From positions 1 through 64,000 of the forward strand of contig NZ_JAUFPL010000020.1 of the NCBI RefSeq assembly GCF_030409215.1: a stretch of 64,000 bases of DNA, in the 5' to 3' direction. The DNA is from Halomonas ramblicola (GTDB lineage Bacteria > Pseudomonadota > Gammaproteobacteria > Pseudomonadales > Halomonadaceae). The notes under the pieces were generated by a model. It saw nothing but the letters and a program-made list of their open reading frames with translations, did not search any database and was not told the DNA's origin. The translations under genes and the position numbers were made by a program. Below, one piece after another: positions 55,756-64,000 of the stretch. How positions within the stretch are numbered: position 1 is the stretch's first letter; each line of letters begins with the position of its first letter.

Positions 55756-58704
55756 ATGAGCGACTTCTCCCCCGGCCAGCGCTGGATCAGCGACGGCGAG
55801 GCCGAACTCGGCCTGGGCACCATCCTGAGCTGCGATGCACGCAGCGTCACCGTCCTGTTCGGTGCCAGCCAGGAAACCCGCACCTACAGCAGCCGCCAGG
55901 CCCCGTTGACCCGGGTGGTGTTCGGCAGCGGCGACCGCATCCAGGCCGCCGAGGGCTGGACCCTCACCGTCGACGACACCAAGGAGCTCGACGGCCTGAT
56001 CGTCTACATCGGCGAGGACGAGCGAGGCGAGCTGATCGAGCTGCCCGAGGCGCGCCTGGCCGACACCATGCAGTTCGACCAGGCCCGCGACCGCCTGCTC
56101 ACCGGCCAGGTGGACCGCAACGACTGGTTCGACCTGCGCTTTCGCACCCTGCACCACCACCACCGCATCGAGCAGAATCCCGCCCTGGGGCTGGCCGGGC
56201 CGCGCATCGACCTGATTCCCCACCAGCTCTACATCGCCGACGAGGTGGCGCGTCGCCACGCCCCGCGGGTGCTGCTGGCCGACGAGGTGGGCCTGGGCAA
56301 GACCATCGAGGCGGGCCTGATCCTGCACCGCCTGCTGCTTAGCGGCCGCGCCGAGCGCGCGCTGATCCTGGTGCCGGCGAGCCTCACCCATCAGTGGCTG
56401 GTGGAGCTGCTGCGCCGCTTCGCCCTGGAGGTGACCCTGCTCGACGAGCAGCAGAGCCAGGCCCATGGCGAGGGCAACCCCTTCGAGGCCGGCCAGTTGG
56501 TGCTGGCCAGCCAGGACTGGCTGTTCGCCAACCCTCACCGCCAGGACCAGGCGACGGCCTGCGACTGGGACCTGCTGATCGTCGACGAGGCCCACCACCT
56601 GGACTGGAGCGCCGACCGGGTCGGCCCCGGCTACGCCTGCGTGGAGCGCCTGGCCGCTGCGATCGAGGGCGTGCTGCTGCTCACCGCCACGCCCGAACAG
56701 ATGGGCCTGGAGAGCCACTTCGCCCGGCTGCGCCTGCTCGACCCCGACCGCTACCACAGCCTGGACGCCTTCCGCGAGGAGGAGGCCCACTACGTGGAGG
56801 TGGCCGAGGCGATCGACGCCCTGGAGCGCCTGCCCGGTGCGGCCGGCGATCGCGAGCGCATCGCCGCGGTGATCGACGAACCCGACAGCCTGGCGCTGCT
56901 CGACACCCTGGCCAATTCCGAGGCCGACGCGGCCCAGCGCGACATCGCCCGCGACCGGCTGCGCGACCAGTTGCTCGACCGCCACGGCACCGGCCGGGTG
57001 ATGTTCCGCAACAGCCGCCGCCACGTGGGCGGCTTCCCCGAGCGCCGCCTGCACGTCAGCGAACTCGCCCCGCCCAGCGCCTATCGCCGCGAGCTGCGCA
57101 AGCTGGAGCGCGACGAGGACTACCTCGACGAACTGCTGATCGAGACCGGCCTCGACCATCCCGAGGTGCTGGTCTACCCCGACGCCATGTATCGCGCGCT
57201 CTCCGACGACCCCCTGAACGCCGAACCCTGGTGGCAGATCGACCCACGGGTGAACTGGCTGCTGGAGCGCCTGACCGATGACGGCGAGGACGGCCTGGCC
57301 GGCGACAAGGTACTGGTGATCGCCCACGACCGCGAGACCGCCCAGGGGCTGGCCGAGGCACTACGCGTGCTCGGCGGGTTGCACGCCCCGCTGTTCCACG
57401 AGGGACTGTCGCTGGTGGAACGCGACCGCGCCGCGGCGGCCTTCGCCGACGAGGAGGAGGGCTGCCAGGTGCTGGTGTGCTCGGAGATCGGCTCCGAGGG
57501 GCGCAACTTCCAGTTCTGCCGCCACCTGGTGATGTTCGACCTGCCGCTGCACCCCGACCAGCTGGAGCAGCGCATCGGCCGCCTCGACCGCATCGGCCAG
57601 CGCCACGCCATCGAGCTGCACGTGCCGGTGTTCGCGGCCAGCCCCGGCGAGAGGCTGCTGCGCTGGTACCGCGACGGCATGGCGGCCTTCCAGGCCCCCC
57701 ATGGCCTGGGCAACGAGCTGTTCGACGCCTTCGGCGATGCCCTGGCCGACGCCCTGCTCGACGACGCGGCCCTCGAGGAGGTGATCGCCGAGACCCGGGC
57801 GCTGTTCGAGGCCCGCCTGGTCGAGCGCGATGCCGGACGCAACCGCCTGCTGGAGCTCAACGCCTGCCGCCACGAACGCGCCGAGACGGTGGCCGCGGCG
57901 ATCCGTGAGCTGGACGAGGACCGCGCCCTGCCCCGCTACCTGGACCTGTCGCTGGACGTCTTCGGGGTCGACAGCCAGGAATTGGGCGGCGGCATCCAGC
58001 ACCTGGTGGCCGGCCCGCAGATGCTCGACGGCCTGCCGGGGCTGGCCAAGGGCGAGGAGGGCTTCTCGGCCACCCTTTCGCGCCGCCGCGCCCTGGCCCG
58101 CGACGACGTCCAGCGGCTCTCCTGGGAGCATCCGCTGCTGCGCGAGATGATGGGGCGCATCCTCGACGGCACCATGGGCAACACCGCCCTGGCCCTGCTC
58201 AAGCACCCGGCCCTGCCCGCCGGCCGGGTGATGGCCGAACTGGTGTTTCGCACCCACTGCCCGGCCCCCAGGCGGCTGCACCTCAACCGCTTCCTGCCCC
58301 CCACCGCGGTGCGCGTGCTGCTCGACGAGTCCGGCGCCAACCTCACCGACAAGATCTCCTTCACCGGGCTGTCGAAGAACGTCCAGAAGGTCAAGAAGGC
58401 CATGGCCCGCGACCTGATCCGCAGCCGCCTGGAGGTGCTGCGCGAGCTGCTCGACCGCGGCGAGACCGAGGCGGAGCGCGAGTTGCCCAGCATCGTCGAG
58501 GCCGCCCAGGCGCGCATGCGCGAGGAGCTCGACGGCGAACTGGCGCGCCTGGCGGCCCTGGCGCGCCGCAATCCCGCGGTGCGCGACGACGAACTCGCGG
58601 CGCTGCGCGACGAGCGCGCCGCCCTGGACGCGGCGATCGAGGGCGCACGGCTGCGTCTCGACGCGGTGCGCGTCATCGTTACGGTGGGTGAAGACACGCG
58701 ATGA
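55756..58704 (+). CDS. rapA: RNA polymerase-associated ATPase RapA (HepA)
   Basis: SWI2/SNF2-family protein that recycles RNA polymerase. 982 aa: two N-terminal Tudor-like domains (MSDFSPGQRWISDGEAELGL), helicase core with Walker A ADEVGLGKTIEAG and Walker B IVDEAHHLDW, motif VI QRIGRLDRIGQ, and a C-terminal RapA-specific region ending in a coiled coil. Slightly longer than E. coli RapA (968 aa). Start ATG 55756 by homology. Confidence 0.96.
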   Translation: MSDFSPGQRWISDGEAELGLGTILSCDARSVTVLFGASQETRTYSSRQAPLTRVVFGSGDRIQAAEGWTLTVDDTKELDGLIVYIGEDERGELIELPEARLADTMQFDQARDRLLTGQVDRNDWFDLRFRTLHHHHRIEQNPALGLAGPRIDLIPHQLYIADEVARRHAPRVLLADEVGLGKTIEAGLILHRLLLSGRAERALILVPASLTHQWLVELLRRFALEVTLLDEQQSQAHGEGNPFEAGQLVLASQDWLFANPHRQDQATACDWDLLIVDEAHHLDWSADRVGPGYACVERLAAAIEGVLLLTATPEQMGLESHFARLRLLDPDRYHSLDAFREEEAHYVEVAEAIDALERLPGAAGDRERIAAVIDEPDSLALLDTLANSEADAAQRDIARDRLRDQLLDRHGTGRVMFRNSRRHVGGFPERRLHVSELAPPSAYRRELRKLERDEDYLDELLIETGLDHPEVLVYPDAMYRALSDDPLNAEPWWQIDPRVNWLLERLTDDGEDGLAGDKVLVIAHDRETAQGLAEALRVLGGLHAPLFHEGLSLVERDRAAAAFADEEEGCQVLVCSEIGSEGRNFQFCRHLVMFDLPLHPDQLEQRIGRLDRIGQRHAIELHVPVFAASPGERLLRWYRDGMAAFQAPHGLGNELFDAFGDALADALLDDAALEEVIAETRALFEARLVERDAGRNRLLELNACRHERAETVAAAIRELDEDRALPRYLDLSLDVFGVDSQELGGGIQHLVAGPQMLDGLPGLAKGEEGFSATLSRRRALARDDVQRLSWEHPLLREMMGRILDGTMGNTALALLKHPALPAGRVMAELVFRTHCPAPRRLHLNRFLPPTAVRVLLDESGANLTDKISFTGLSKNVQKVKKAMARDLIRSRLEVLRELLDRGETEAERELPSIVEAAQARMREELDGELARLAALARRNPAVRDDELAALRDERAALDAAIEGARLRLDAVRVIVTVGEDTR

Positions 58705-58746
58705 GTCGGGGCTGATCCGGCGCCCCTCGATGTGTTTCGGGAAACA

Positions 58747-59652
58747 CTATCCCAGGATATCGGCCAGGGCCGCCTCCAGCGTCTCGAAGCGAAACGCGAA
58801 GCCCGCCTCCAGCAGCCGCGCCGGGCGCATGTCGGCGCCGGTTAGCAGCAACCGCGACATCTCGCCGAAGGCGGTCTCCAGCACGATGGCCGGCACCGGG
58901 AAGGGGGCCGGGCGCTTGAGCGCCTTCGCCAGGGTGCGGGTGAACTCGGCGTTGGTCACCGGGTGCGGAGCGCTGCCGTTGAAGGGCCCCTCCAGGTCGT
59001 CGCGCTCGAGCAGGAAGAGGATCGCCCGCACCAGGTCCTCGCGGTGGATCCAGGGCATGTACTGGCGGCCGCTACCGAAGCGCCCGCCCAGCCCCAGCCG
59101 GAAGGGCGGCAGCATCTTCTGCAGGCTCCCGCCGCCGGCATCCAGCACCAGGCCGGTGCGCAACAGCGCGACCCGGGTGCCGAAGTCGGCCGCCTCCCTG
59201 GCGGTGTCCTCCCAGCGCTTGCACAGCCGGTGGGCGAACTCGTCGTGGGGCGGCGTCTCCTCGGTGACCTCGCGGTCGCCCTGGTCGCCGTAGTAGCCCA
59301 TCGCCGAGCCCGATACCATGACCCGCGGCGCCCGCCCCCCGGCCTGGTGGAGCTGCTCGCAGAGGATCACCAGGTCGCGGGTGATGTTGGCCCGCGAGTC
59401 GATCAACCGTTTCTTCTGCTCGTCGCTCCAGCGCCGGGCGGCGATCGACTCGCCGGCCAGGTTGACCAGGGCATCCGGGGGGGTGTCCACGAAGTCCAGC
59501 ACCGAGCGGCGCACCTCGGCACCCTCCGGCAGGCGGCGCCGGGCCGCCTCGGGATCCCGGGACACCACCAGCAACCGATGCCCCGCCTCCGCCAGCCGCA
59601 GGGCCAGGCGCTGGCCGACGAACCCCGTGCCTCCGGTGATCAGGACGCGCAT
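58747..59652 (-). CDS. yfcH: YfcH-type SDR epimerase (TIGR01777)
   Basis: 301 aa, NAD(P)-binding extended SDR: MRVLITGGTGFVGQRLALRL (GxxGxxG), NLAGESI and the active-site variant SGSAMGYYG. The C-terminal DUF1731 domain is present (ADMRPARLLEAGFAFRFETL). GAGGAGG lies before ATG 59652. Enzymatic substrate unknown. The gene is divergent from the regulator/photolyase operon and is a frequent member of LitR light-response clusters. Confidence 0.88.
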   Translation of the reverse strand: MRVLITGGTGFVGQRLALRLAEAGHRLLVVSRDPEAARRRLPEGAEVRRSVLDFVDTPPDALVNLAGESIAARRWSDEQKKRLIDSRANITRDLVILCEQLHQAGGRAPRVMVSGSAMGYYGDQGDREVTEETPPHDEFAHRLCKRWEDTAREAADFGTRVALLRTGLVLDAGGGSLQKMLPPFRLGLGGRFGSGRQYMPWIHREDLVRAILFLLERDDLEGPFNGSAPHPVTNAEFTRTLAKALKRPAPFPVPAIVLETAFGEMSRLLLTGADMRPARLLEAGFAFRFETLEAALADILG

Positions 59653-59678
59653 GCCGACCTCCTCGTGTCTGCCATGAG

Positions 59679-59709
59679 TTATACAGCTGTTGTACACTTC
59701 TGCTAGTCT
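59679..59709 (+). promoter_or_regulatory. MerR-type promoter and dyad of the photolyase operon
   Basis: TTATAC (59679-59684) and TAGTCT (59704-59709) with a 19-bp spacer, the long spacing usual for MerR-family control. A dyad TATACA-GCTGT-TGTACA (59680-59696) covers the -35; TRTACA/TGTAYA half-sites are described for LitR-type regulators. Lies between divergent yfcH and the operon. Confidence 0.55.
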
Positions 59710-59792
59710 AGCTGAAAACCCCTGCGCAAGCGTCCCGGGGTCGACCCATCGCCCTCTCGCGGCCGCCTCCCTCGACGTGACAGGAGATCGCC

Positions 59793-60173
59793 ATGACCTA
59801 CGCCCTGATCCTGCTGGCCCACGGCTCCAGCGACCCCAACTGGCGGGCCCCCTTCGAGCACTTCCACGCCGCCCTGGCCGAGCGCCTCGATACCCCGCTG
59901 CGCCTGGCCTACATGGAGCTCAGCGAACCCTCCCTGGAGAGCACCGTGGCCGAGCTGGCCGAGGCCGGGGTGGCACGCGCCGAGATCCTGCCGCTGTTCT
60001 TCGCCGCCGGCCGCCACCTGCGCAAGGACGTACCGAGCCAGGTCGCCGAGCTCGAGGCGCGGCACCCGGGCATCGACCTACGACTGCTGCCGCCGGTGGG
60101 CGAGCACCCCGCCTTCATCGAGGCCCTGGCCACGGTGATCGCCGAGCAGGCCGGAGAACCGGTGGCGCCATGA
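59793..60173 (+). CDS. CbiX/SirB-family sirohydrochlorin chelatase-like protein
   Basis: 126 aa, the size of the short single-domain chelatases. MTYALILLAHGSSDPNWRAP holds the metal-binding His10; the second His is in FAAGRHLRKD, and the E of YMELSEPSLE completes the usual set. It would insert Co or Fe (or Ni) into a tetrapyrrole. First gene of the operon with the LitR-type regulator, which overlaps its stop by 4 nt. Confidence 0.85.
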   Translation: MTYALILLAHGSSDPNWRAPFEHFHAALAERLDTPLRLAYMELSEPSLESTVAELAEAGVARAEILPLFFAAGRHLRKDVPSQVAELEARHPGIDLRLLPPVGEHPAFIEALATVIAEQAGEPVAP

Positions 60174-61090
60174 GCGACCAGCCCTCCTACCACGGCGACA
60201 CCCCGCTCTACCCCATTCGCGAGGTCTCGCGACTCACCGGCGTCAATTCGGTGACCCTGCGCGCCTGGGAGCGTCGCTACGGCCTGATCAAGCCGCGCCG
60301 CACGCCCAAGGGGCACCGCCTCTACGCCCGCGAGGACATCGAGCGGGTCGAGCGAATCCTGCAGTGGCTCAACCGCGGCGTGCCGGTCAGCCAGGTGCGC
60401 GAGCTGCTCGACCGCCCCGAGACCGGAGAGGCGGTCGCACCGCCCCCCGACACCGGTGATTGGACCGGCCAGCGCGAACAGCTGGTCGCCGCGGTGGAGG
60501 CCCTGGACCAGACCCTGCTGGAGACGCTGTTCTGCCAGTCCCTGGCGCTCTACCCGGTGGCGACCTGCATCGAGGCGCTGTGGACGCCGGCGATCCGCGA
60601 GCTGGAGGAGCGCTGGGGGGATCGGCTGGGTGACCCCCTGCAGCGGCTCGCCCTGGAGGCCTTCCTGCGCACCCGCATCGGCACCCGGCTGCTCCACGCC
60701 AACGCCCGGACCCGGGGCCCCGGCCTGGTGCTGACGCCCCTGCCCGAGGACCCCGGCACCCTGTGGCTGCTGCTCGCCGCCCTGGCCGCCAGCGACCGCG
60801 GCTACCGGGTCCAGCTGTTCGACGCCCCGCTGCCCTTCGGCGAACTGCCGCTGGCGGTGGAACGCTTCCGCGCCGCCGGCGTGCTGATGGCCGGCAGCCG
60901 GGCCGGTCGCACCGACCTGATACGGCGCCAGCTGCCGCGCCTGGCCGAGCAGCTCGAGGTGCCGGTCGGGCTGTACGGGCCGGTGGCCCGGATCCGCGCC
61001 GCGGACCTCATCGACACCGGCATCGAGGTGCTGGGCGACGACCTCGACCAGGCGCTGTCACGCCTCCAGACCCTGCTGCCGACGGACTGA
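60170..61090 (+). CDS. litR: LitR-type MerR-family light-response regulator
   Basis: 306 aa. N-terminal MerR HTH: YPIREVSRLTGVNSVTLRAW, ERRYGLIKPRRTPKGHRLYA. A helical bundle follows (about 100-190), then a Rossmann-like cobalamin-type domain (GYRVQLFDAPLPFGELPLAV). The E/DxH histidine that ligates adenosylcobalamin in CarH/LitR class I is absent: the loop reads PEDPGTLWLLL. So it is probably a B12-independent LitR. Downstream photolyase and the promoter dyad support control of light-induced genes. Confidence 0.85.
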   Translation: MSDQPSYHGDTPLYPIREVSRLTGVNSVTLRAWERRYGLIKPRRTPKGHRLYAREDIERVERILQWLNRGVPVSQVRELLDRPETGEAVAPPPDTGDWTGQREQLVAAVEALDQTLLETLFCQSLALYPVATCIEALWTPAIRELEERWGDRLGDPLQRLALEAFLRTRIGTRLLHANARTRGPGLVLTPLPEDPGTLWLLLAALAASDRGYRVQLFDAPLPFGELPLAVERFRAAGVLMAGSRAGRTDLIRRQLPRLAEQLEVPVGLYGPVARIRAADLIDTGIEVLGDDLDQALSRLQTLLPTD

Positions 61091-61100
61091 ACGAGCCACC

Positions 61101-62516
61101 ATGCCCCCGACCCTGCTCTGGTTCCGCAGCGACCTGCGCATCCATGACAACAGCGCCCTGGCGGCGGCGGCGCGCCACGGCCCGGTGGTGGGCGTCTACC
61201 TGCGCAGCCTGCCCCACTGGCAGCGCCACGGCCACGGCGCCAACCAGCTCGACTTCCGGGCCCGCGGCGTCGCCGCCCTCGGTGAGGCGCTCGCGGGGCT
61301 CAATATCCCGCTGCTGCACCGCGATATCGACGACTTCCGCGAGGCCCCGCAGGCGCTGCTGGCCATCGCCCGGGAGACCGGCGCCGCGGCCCTGCACTTC
61401 AATCGCGAGTACCCGGTGGACGAGCGGACCCGCGACGCGGCGGTCGCGACCGCCTTCGCCGAGGCGGGCCTGGCGGCGCACGGCCACCACGACGCCGTGG
61501 CCTTCGCCCCCGGCGAGTTGCTCACCGGCAAGGGTGACTACTACGGCGTCTTCACGCCCTTCTCGAAGGCCTGGCACCGCCGGCTCACCCCGGAACGGCT
61601 GGCCATCCGCGACGCCCCCGCCCCCCAGGCGCCGACAGGGATCGCCGCGGACCCGCTGCCCGAGCTCCCCGCGCTGGAGGACACGCCCCTCGACGGCCGC
61701 CTGTGGCCCGCCGGCGAGGCACCCGCCGCCGAACGCCTGGAGCGCTTCCTGCGCTTCCGCGGCCGCCACTACGCCGAGCGGCGCGACTTCCCGGCACTGC
61801 GCGCGACCAGCGAGCTCTCCCCCTACCTGGCGCTGGGCATGCTCTCCCATCGCCAGTGCCTGCAGGCGGTTCTCGCCGAGAACGACGGCCGCCTGGTCGA
61901 GGGCGACGCCGGGCTGGTCGCCTGGGTGGGCGAGCTGGTGTGGCGGGAGTTCTATCGCCACGTGGCCGTGGGCTTCCCCCGCGTCTGCCGCCACCGCGCC
62001 TTCCAGCGCCATACCGAGGCGCTGGCCTGGCGCGACGACGAGGCCGGCTTCGCCGCCTGGTGCGAGGGGCGCACCGGCTACCCCATCGTCGATGCCGCCA
62101 TGCGTCAGCTCGTGGCCACCGGCTGGATGCACAACCGCCTGCGCATGGTCACCGCCATGTTCCTCAGCAAGCACCTGCTGATCGACTGGCGACGCGGCGA
62201 GGCCTTCTTCCTGCGCCACCTGGTGGACGGCGAGTTCTGCGCCAACAACGGCGGCTGGCAGTGGGCCGCCTCCACCGGCACCGATGCCGCGCCCTACTTC
62301 CGTATCTTCAACCCCACCACCCAGTCGCGGCGCTTCGACCCCGACGGCGCCTTCCTCGCCGAGTGGCTGCCCGAGCTGGCCGAGCTGCCGGCCAAGGCAC
62401 GCCACGCCCCGCCCCGCGACTGGCTCGGCGACACCGGCTATCCGCCCCCCATCGTCGACCACAAGGCGGCCAGGACCCGCGCCCTGGCCGCCTTCAAGGC
62501 CCTCGCCACCGACTGA
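61101..62516 (+). CDS. phrB: Deoxyribodipyrimidine (CPD) photolyase
   Basis: 471 aa, class I CPD photolyase. N-terminal antenna domain (LLWFRSDLRIHDNSALAAAA), FAD domain with GRTGYPIVDAAMRQLVATGW, MHNRLRMVTAMFLSKHLLID, and WAASTGTDAAPYFRIFNP with the Trp chain. Splits UV-made cyclobutane dimers with blue light. 10 nt after the regulator, thus the same transcript. Confidence 0.96.
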   Translation: MPPTLLWFRSDLRIHDNSALAAAARHGPVVGVYLRSLPHWQRHGHGANQLDFRARGVAALGEALAGLNIPLLHRDIDDFREAPQALLAIARETGAAALHFNREYPVDERTRDAAVATAFAEAGLAAHGHHDAVAFAPGELLTGKGDYYGVFTPFSKAWHRRLTPERLAIRDAPAPQAPTGIAADPLPELPALEDTPLDGRLWPAGEAPAAERLERFLRFRGRHYAERRDFPALRATSELSPYLALGMLSHRQCLQAVLAENDGRLVEGDAGLVAWVGELVWREFYRHVAVGFPRVCRHRAFQRHTEALAWRDDEAGFAAWCEGRTGYPIVDAAMRQLVATGWMHNRLRMVTAMFLSKHLLIDWRRGEAFFLRHLVDGEFCANNGGWQWAASTGTDAAPYFRIFNPTTQSRRFDPDGAFLAEWLPELAELPAKARHAPPRDWLGDTGYPPPIVDHKAARTRALAAFKALATD

Positions 62517-62652
62517 ACCCGAGGAGCATGATGTGGCCGGCGGGTTGCAGGACGGATGGCGTGCATTCCCCCTGTACGAACAGTAGACTAGGCACAGTCG
62601 CCCGGCGGTTCGCCGCCGGCGCACAACAACATTCGACTCTCGGAATGATTCA

Positions 62653-63168
62653 GTGACCAAGCAACACTCCTTTGACCTCGAAGAACTGCTGGCCTGCTCG
62701 CGGGGCGAGCTGTTCGGCCCCGGCAACGCCCAGCTGCCGGCCCCCAACATGCTGATGCTCGACCGCATCACCCGCATCACCGAGGACGGCGGCGAGCACG
62801 GCAAGGGCGAGTTGATCGCCGAGCTGGACATCCACCCCGACCTCTGGTTCTTCGGCTGCCACTTTCCCGGCGATCCGGTGATGCCCGGCTGCCTGGGCCT
62901 GGACGCCATGTGGCAGCTGGTCGGCTTCTACCTGGGCTGGCTCGGTCACCCGGGGCGTGGCCGCGCCCTGGGCTGCGGCGAGGTGAAGTTCACCGGCCAG
63001 ATCCTGCCCGACGCCGAGAAGGTCACCTACCGAATCAACATCAAGCGCATCATCACCCGGCGCCTGATCCTGGGCATCGCCGACGGCACCGTCTGTGTCG
63101 ACGGCCGCGATATCTACCAGGCCAACGACCTGCGCGTCGGCCTGTTCACCTCCACAGCGAACTTCTGA
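62653..63168 (+). CDS. fabA: 3-hydroxydecanoyl-ACP dehydratase/isomerase
   Basis: 171 aa. GTG start at 62653 gives the family N-terminus ([18 protein letters not shown]). Catalytic His in [20 protein letters not shown], Asp in the same stretch's LGLDAMW. Introduces the cis double bond of unsaturated fatty acids by isomerising trans-2- to cis-3-decenoyl-ACP. Forms an operon with fabB 13 nt downstream. The gap 62517-62652 holds a GC-rich hairpin (CGCCGGCG) near 62600 and no other gene. Confidence 0.96.
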   Translation: MTKQHSFDLEELLACSRGELFGPGNAQLPAPNMLMLDRITRITEDGGEHGKGELIAELDIHPDLWFFGCHFPGDPVMPGCLGLDAMWQLVGFYLGWLGHPGRGRALGCGEVKFTGQILPDAEKVTYRINIKRIITRRLILGIADGTVCVDGRDIYQANDLRVGLFTSTANF

Positions 63169-63181
63169 TCAGGAGGCTCCC

Positions 63182-64000
63182 ATGCGACGAGTGGTAGTCA
63201 CCGGCCTGGGCATCGTGTCCTGCCTGGGCAACGACCGACAGCAGGTTCTCGAGGCGCTCAGGGAAGGGCGCTCCGGCATTCGCTTCAAGGAGGAGTACGC
63301 CGAATGCGGCTTCCGCAGCCAGGTGGCCGGCACGGTCGACATCGACCTGGACGCCCTGGTGGACCGCAAGCTGCTCCGCTTCATGGGCGACGCCGCGGCC
63401 TATGCCTACATCAGCATGGCCCAGGCCATCGAGGACGCGGGCCTCACCCCGGAGCAGGTCTCCAGCGAGCGCACCGGCCTGATCGCCGGCTCCGGCGGCG
63501 CCTCCAGCGCCAACCAGGTGGAGGCCGCCGACGTGATGCGCGAGAAGGGCCTGCGCCGCGTGGGCCCCTACCGGGTCACCCGCACCATGGGCAGCACCGT
63601 CTCCGCCTGCCTGGCCACCCCGTTCCGGATCAAGGGGGTCAACTACTCGATCTCCTCGGCCTGTGCCACCTCGGCCCACTGCATCGGCAGCGCCATGGAG
63701 CAGATCCAGCTCGGCAAGCAGGACGTGGTCTTCGCCGGCGGCGGCGAGGAGGAGCACTGGACCCTGTCCTGCCTGTTCGACGCCATGGGGGCCCTGTCGA
63801 CCCACTACAACGACGCCCCCGACCAGGCCTCGCGCCCCTATGATCAGGCCCGCGACGGCTTCGTCATCGCCGGCGGCGGCGGCATGCTGGTGCTCGAGGA
63901 GCTGGAGCACGCCAAGGCCCGCGGCGCCCGGATCTACGCCGAGGTGGTGGGCTATGGGGCCACCTCCGATGGTTACGACATGGTCGCGCCGTCCGGCGAG
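63182..64000 (+). CDS. fabB: 3-oxoacyl-ACP synthase I, 5' part (runs off the window)
   Basis: 273 codons are present and in frame to the last base. [20 protein letters not shown] start and active-site Cys in [14 protein letters not shown] are those of FabB; the catalytic His residues lie beyond the window. Elongates cis-3-decenoyl-ACP, completing the fabA-fabB unsaturated branch. AGGAGG is 6 nt before ATG 63182. Confidence 0.96.
   Translation, partial: MRRVVVTGLGIVSCLGNDRQQVLEALREGRSGIRFKEEYAECGFRSQVAGTVDIDLDALVDRKLLRFMGDAAAYAYISMAQAIEDAGLTPEQVSSERTGLIAGSGGASSANQVEAADVMREKGLRRVGPYRVTRTMGSTVSACLATPFRIKGVNYSISSACATSAHCIGSAMEQIQLGKQDVVFAGGGEEEHWTLSCLFDAMGALSTHYNDAPDQASRPYDQARDGFVIAGGGGMLVLEELEHAKARGARIYAEVVGYGATSDGYDMVAPSGE

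Noticed and set aside
59710..59792. Cobalamin riboswitch before the CbiX-like gene
   Set aside because: Only 83 bp are available and no B12-box (GCCACTG-like) is seen.

Overview
The window reads as chromosome from a high-GC, halophilic gammaproteobacterium of the Halomonas type (family Halomonadaceae). Three things point there: the partial 16S rRNA gene at the left edge, the acidic proteins, and classical gammaproteobacterial gene order (ribF-ileS-lspA-fkpB-ispH next to type IV minor pilins; rplU-rpmA-obgE-proB divergent from ispB). The assignment rests on sequence recognition only; no search was run.

Layout. 1-611: 5' end of a 16S rRNA gene on the minus strand, with boxA and two near-identical tandem promoters. 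908-6297: phosphatidylserine synthase and the branched-chain amino acid genes ilvC, ilvY, ilvH, ilvI. 6709-8236: a sugar-porter gene behind two operators on the same helix face. 8463-16135: clpB with a sigma-32 type promoter, pgeF, rluD, bamD, nadE and a small membrane/zinc-ribbon protein. 16271-19973: type IV minor pilin genes of lower GC, without pilY1. 20149-34870: ispH, fkpB, lspA, ileS, ribF, a lemA/TPM pair, murJ, rpsT, proB, obgE, rpmA, rplU and ispB. Four intergenic gaps between 14.0 and 30.0 kb carry one family of REP-like repeats.

34985-54296 is an integrated element of about 19.3 kb in the 3' end of a tRNA-Pro(CGG) gene. It has 56-bp attachment repeats, a tyrosine integrase and candidate integrase arm sites at both ends. 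A P4-type zinc-finger/toprim primase and a DUF927 ATPase form its replication core, and 9-bp-spaced GGGTAC iterons lie near both ends. A run of small, tightly overlapping genes is read leftwards from a promoter near 49.6 kb. Its leader contains three mutually complementary segments and an intrinsic terminator in the order seen in the phage P4 CI-RNA immunity region. Downstream lie a small-terminase-like DUF1441 gene, a long coiled-coil protein and a tail tape-measure gene, but no capsid, portal or large terminase. I read the element as a P4-like phage satellite or a decayed relative of one. Cargo candidates are a BRCT protein, a BrnT/BrnA toxin-antitoxin pair and two divergent orphan genes beside the integrase.

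54424-64000: a small membrane protein, an Lgt-like/thioredoxin fusion, rapA, and a light-response cluster (YfcH-type epimerase divergent from a CbiX/SirB-like protein, a LitR-type MerR regulator and a CPD photolyase). The window closes with fabA and the 5' part of fabB.
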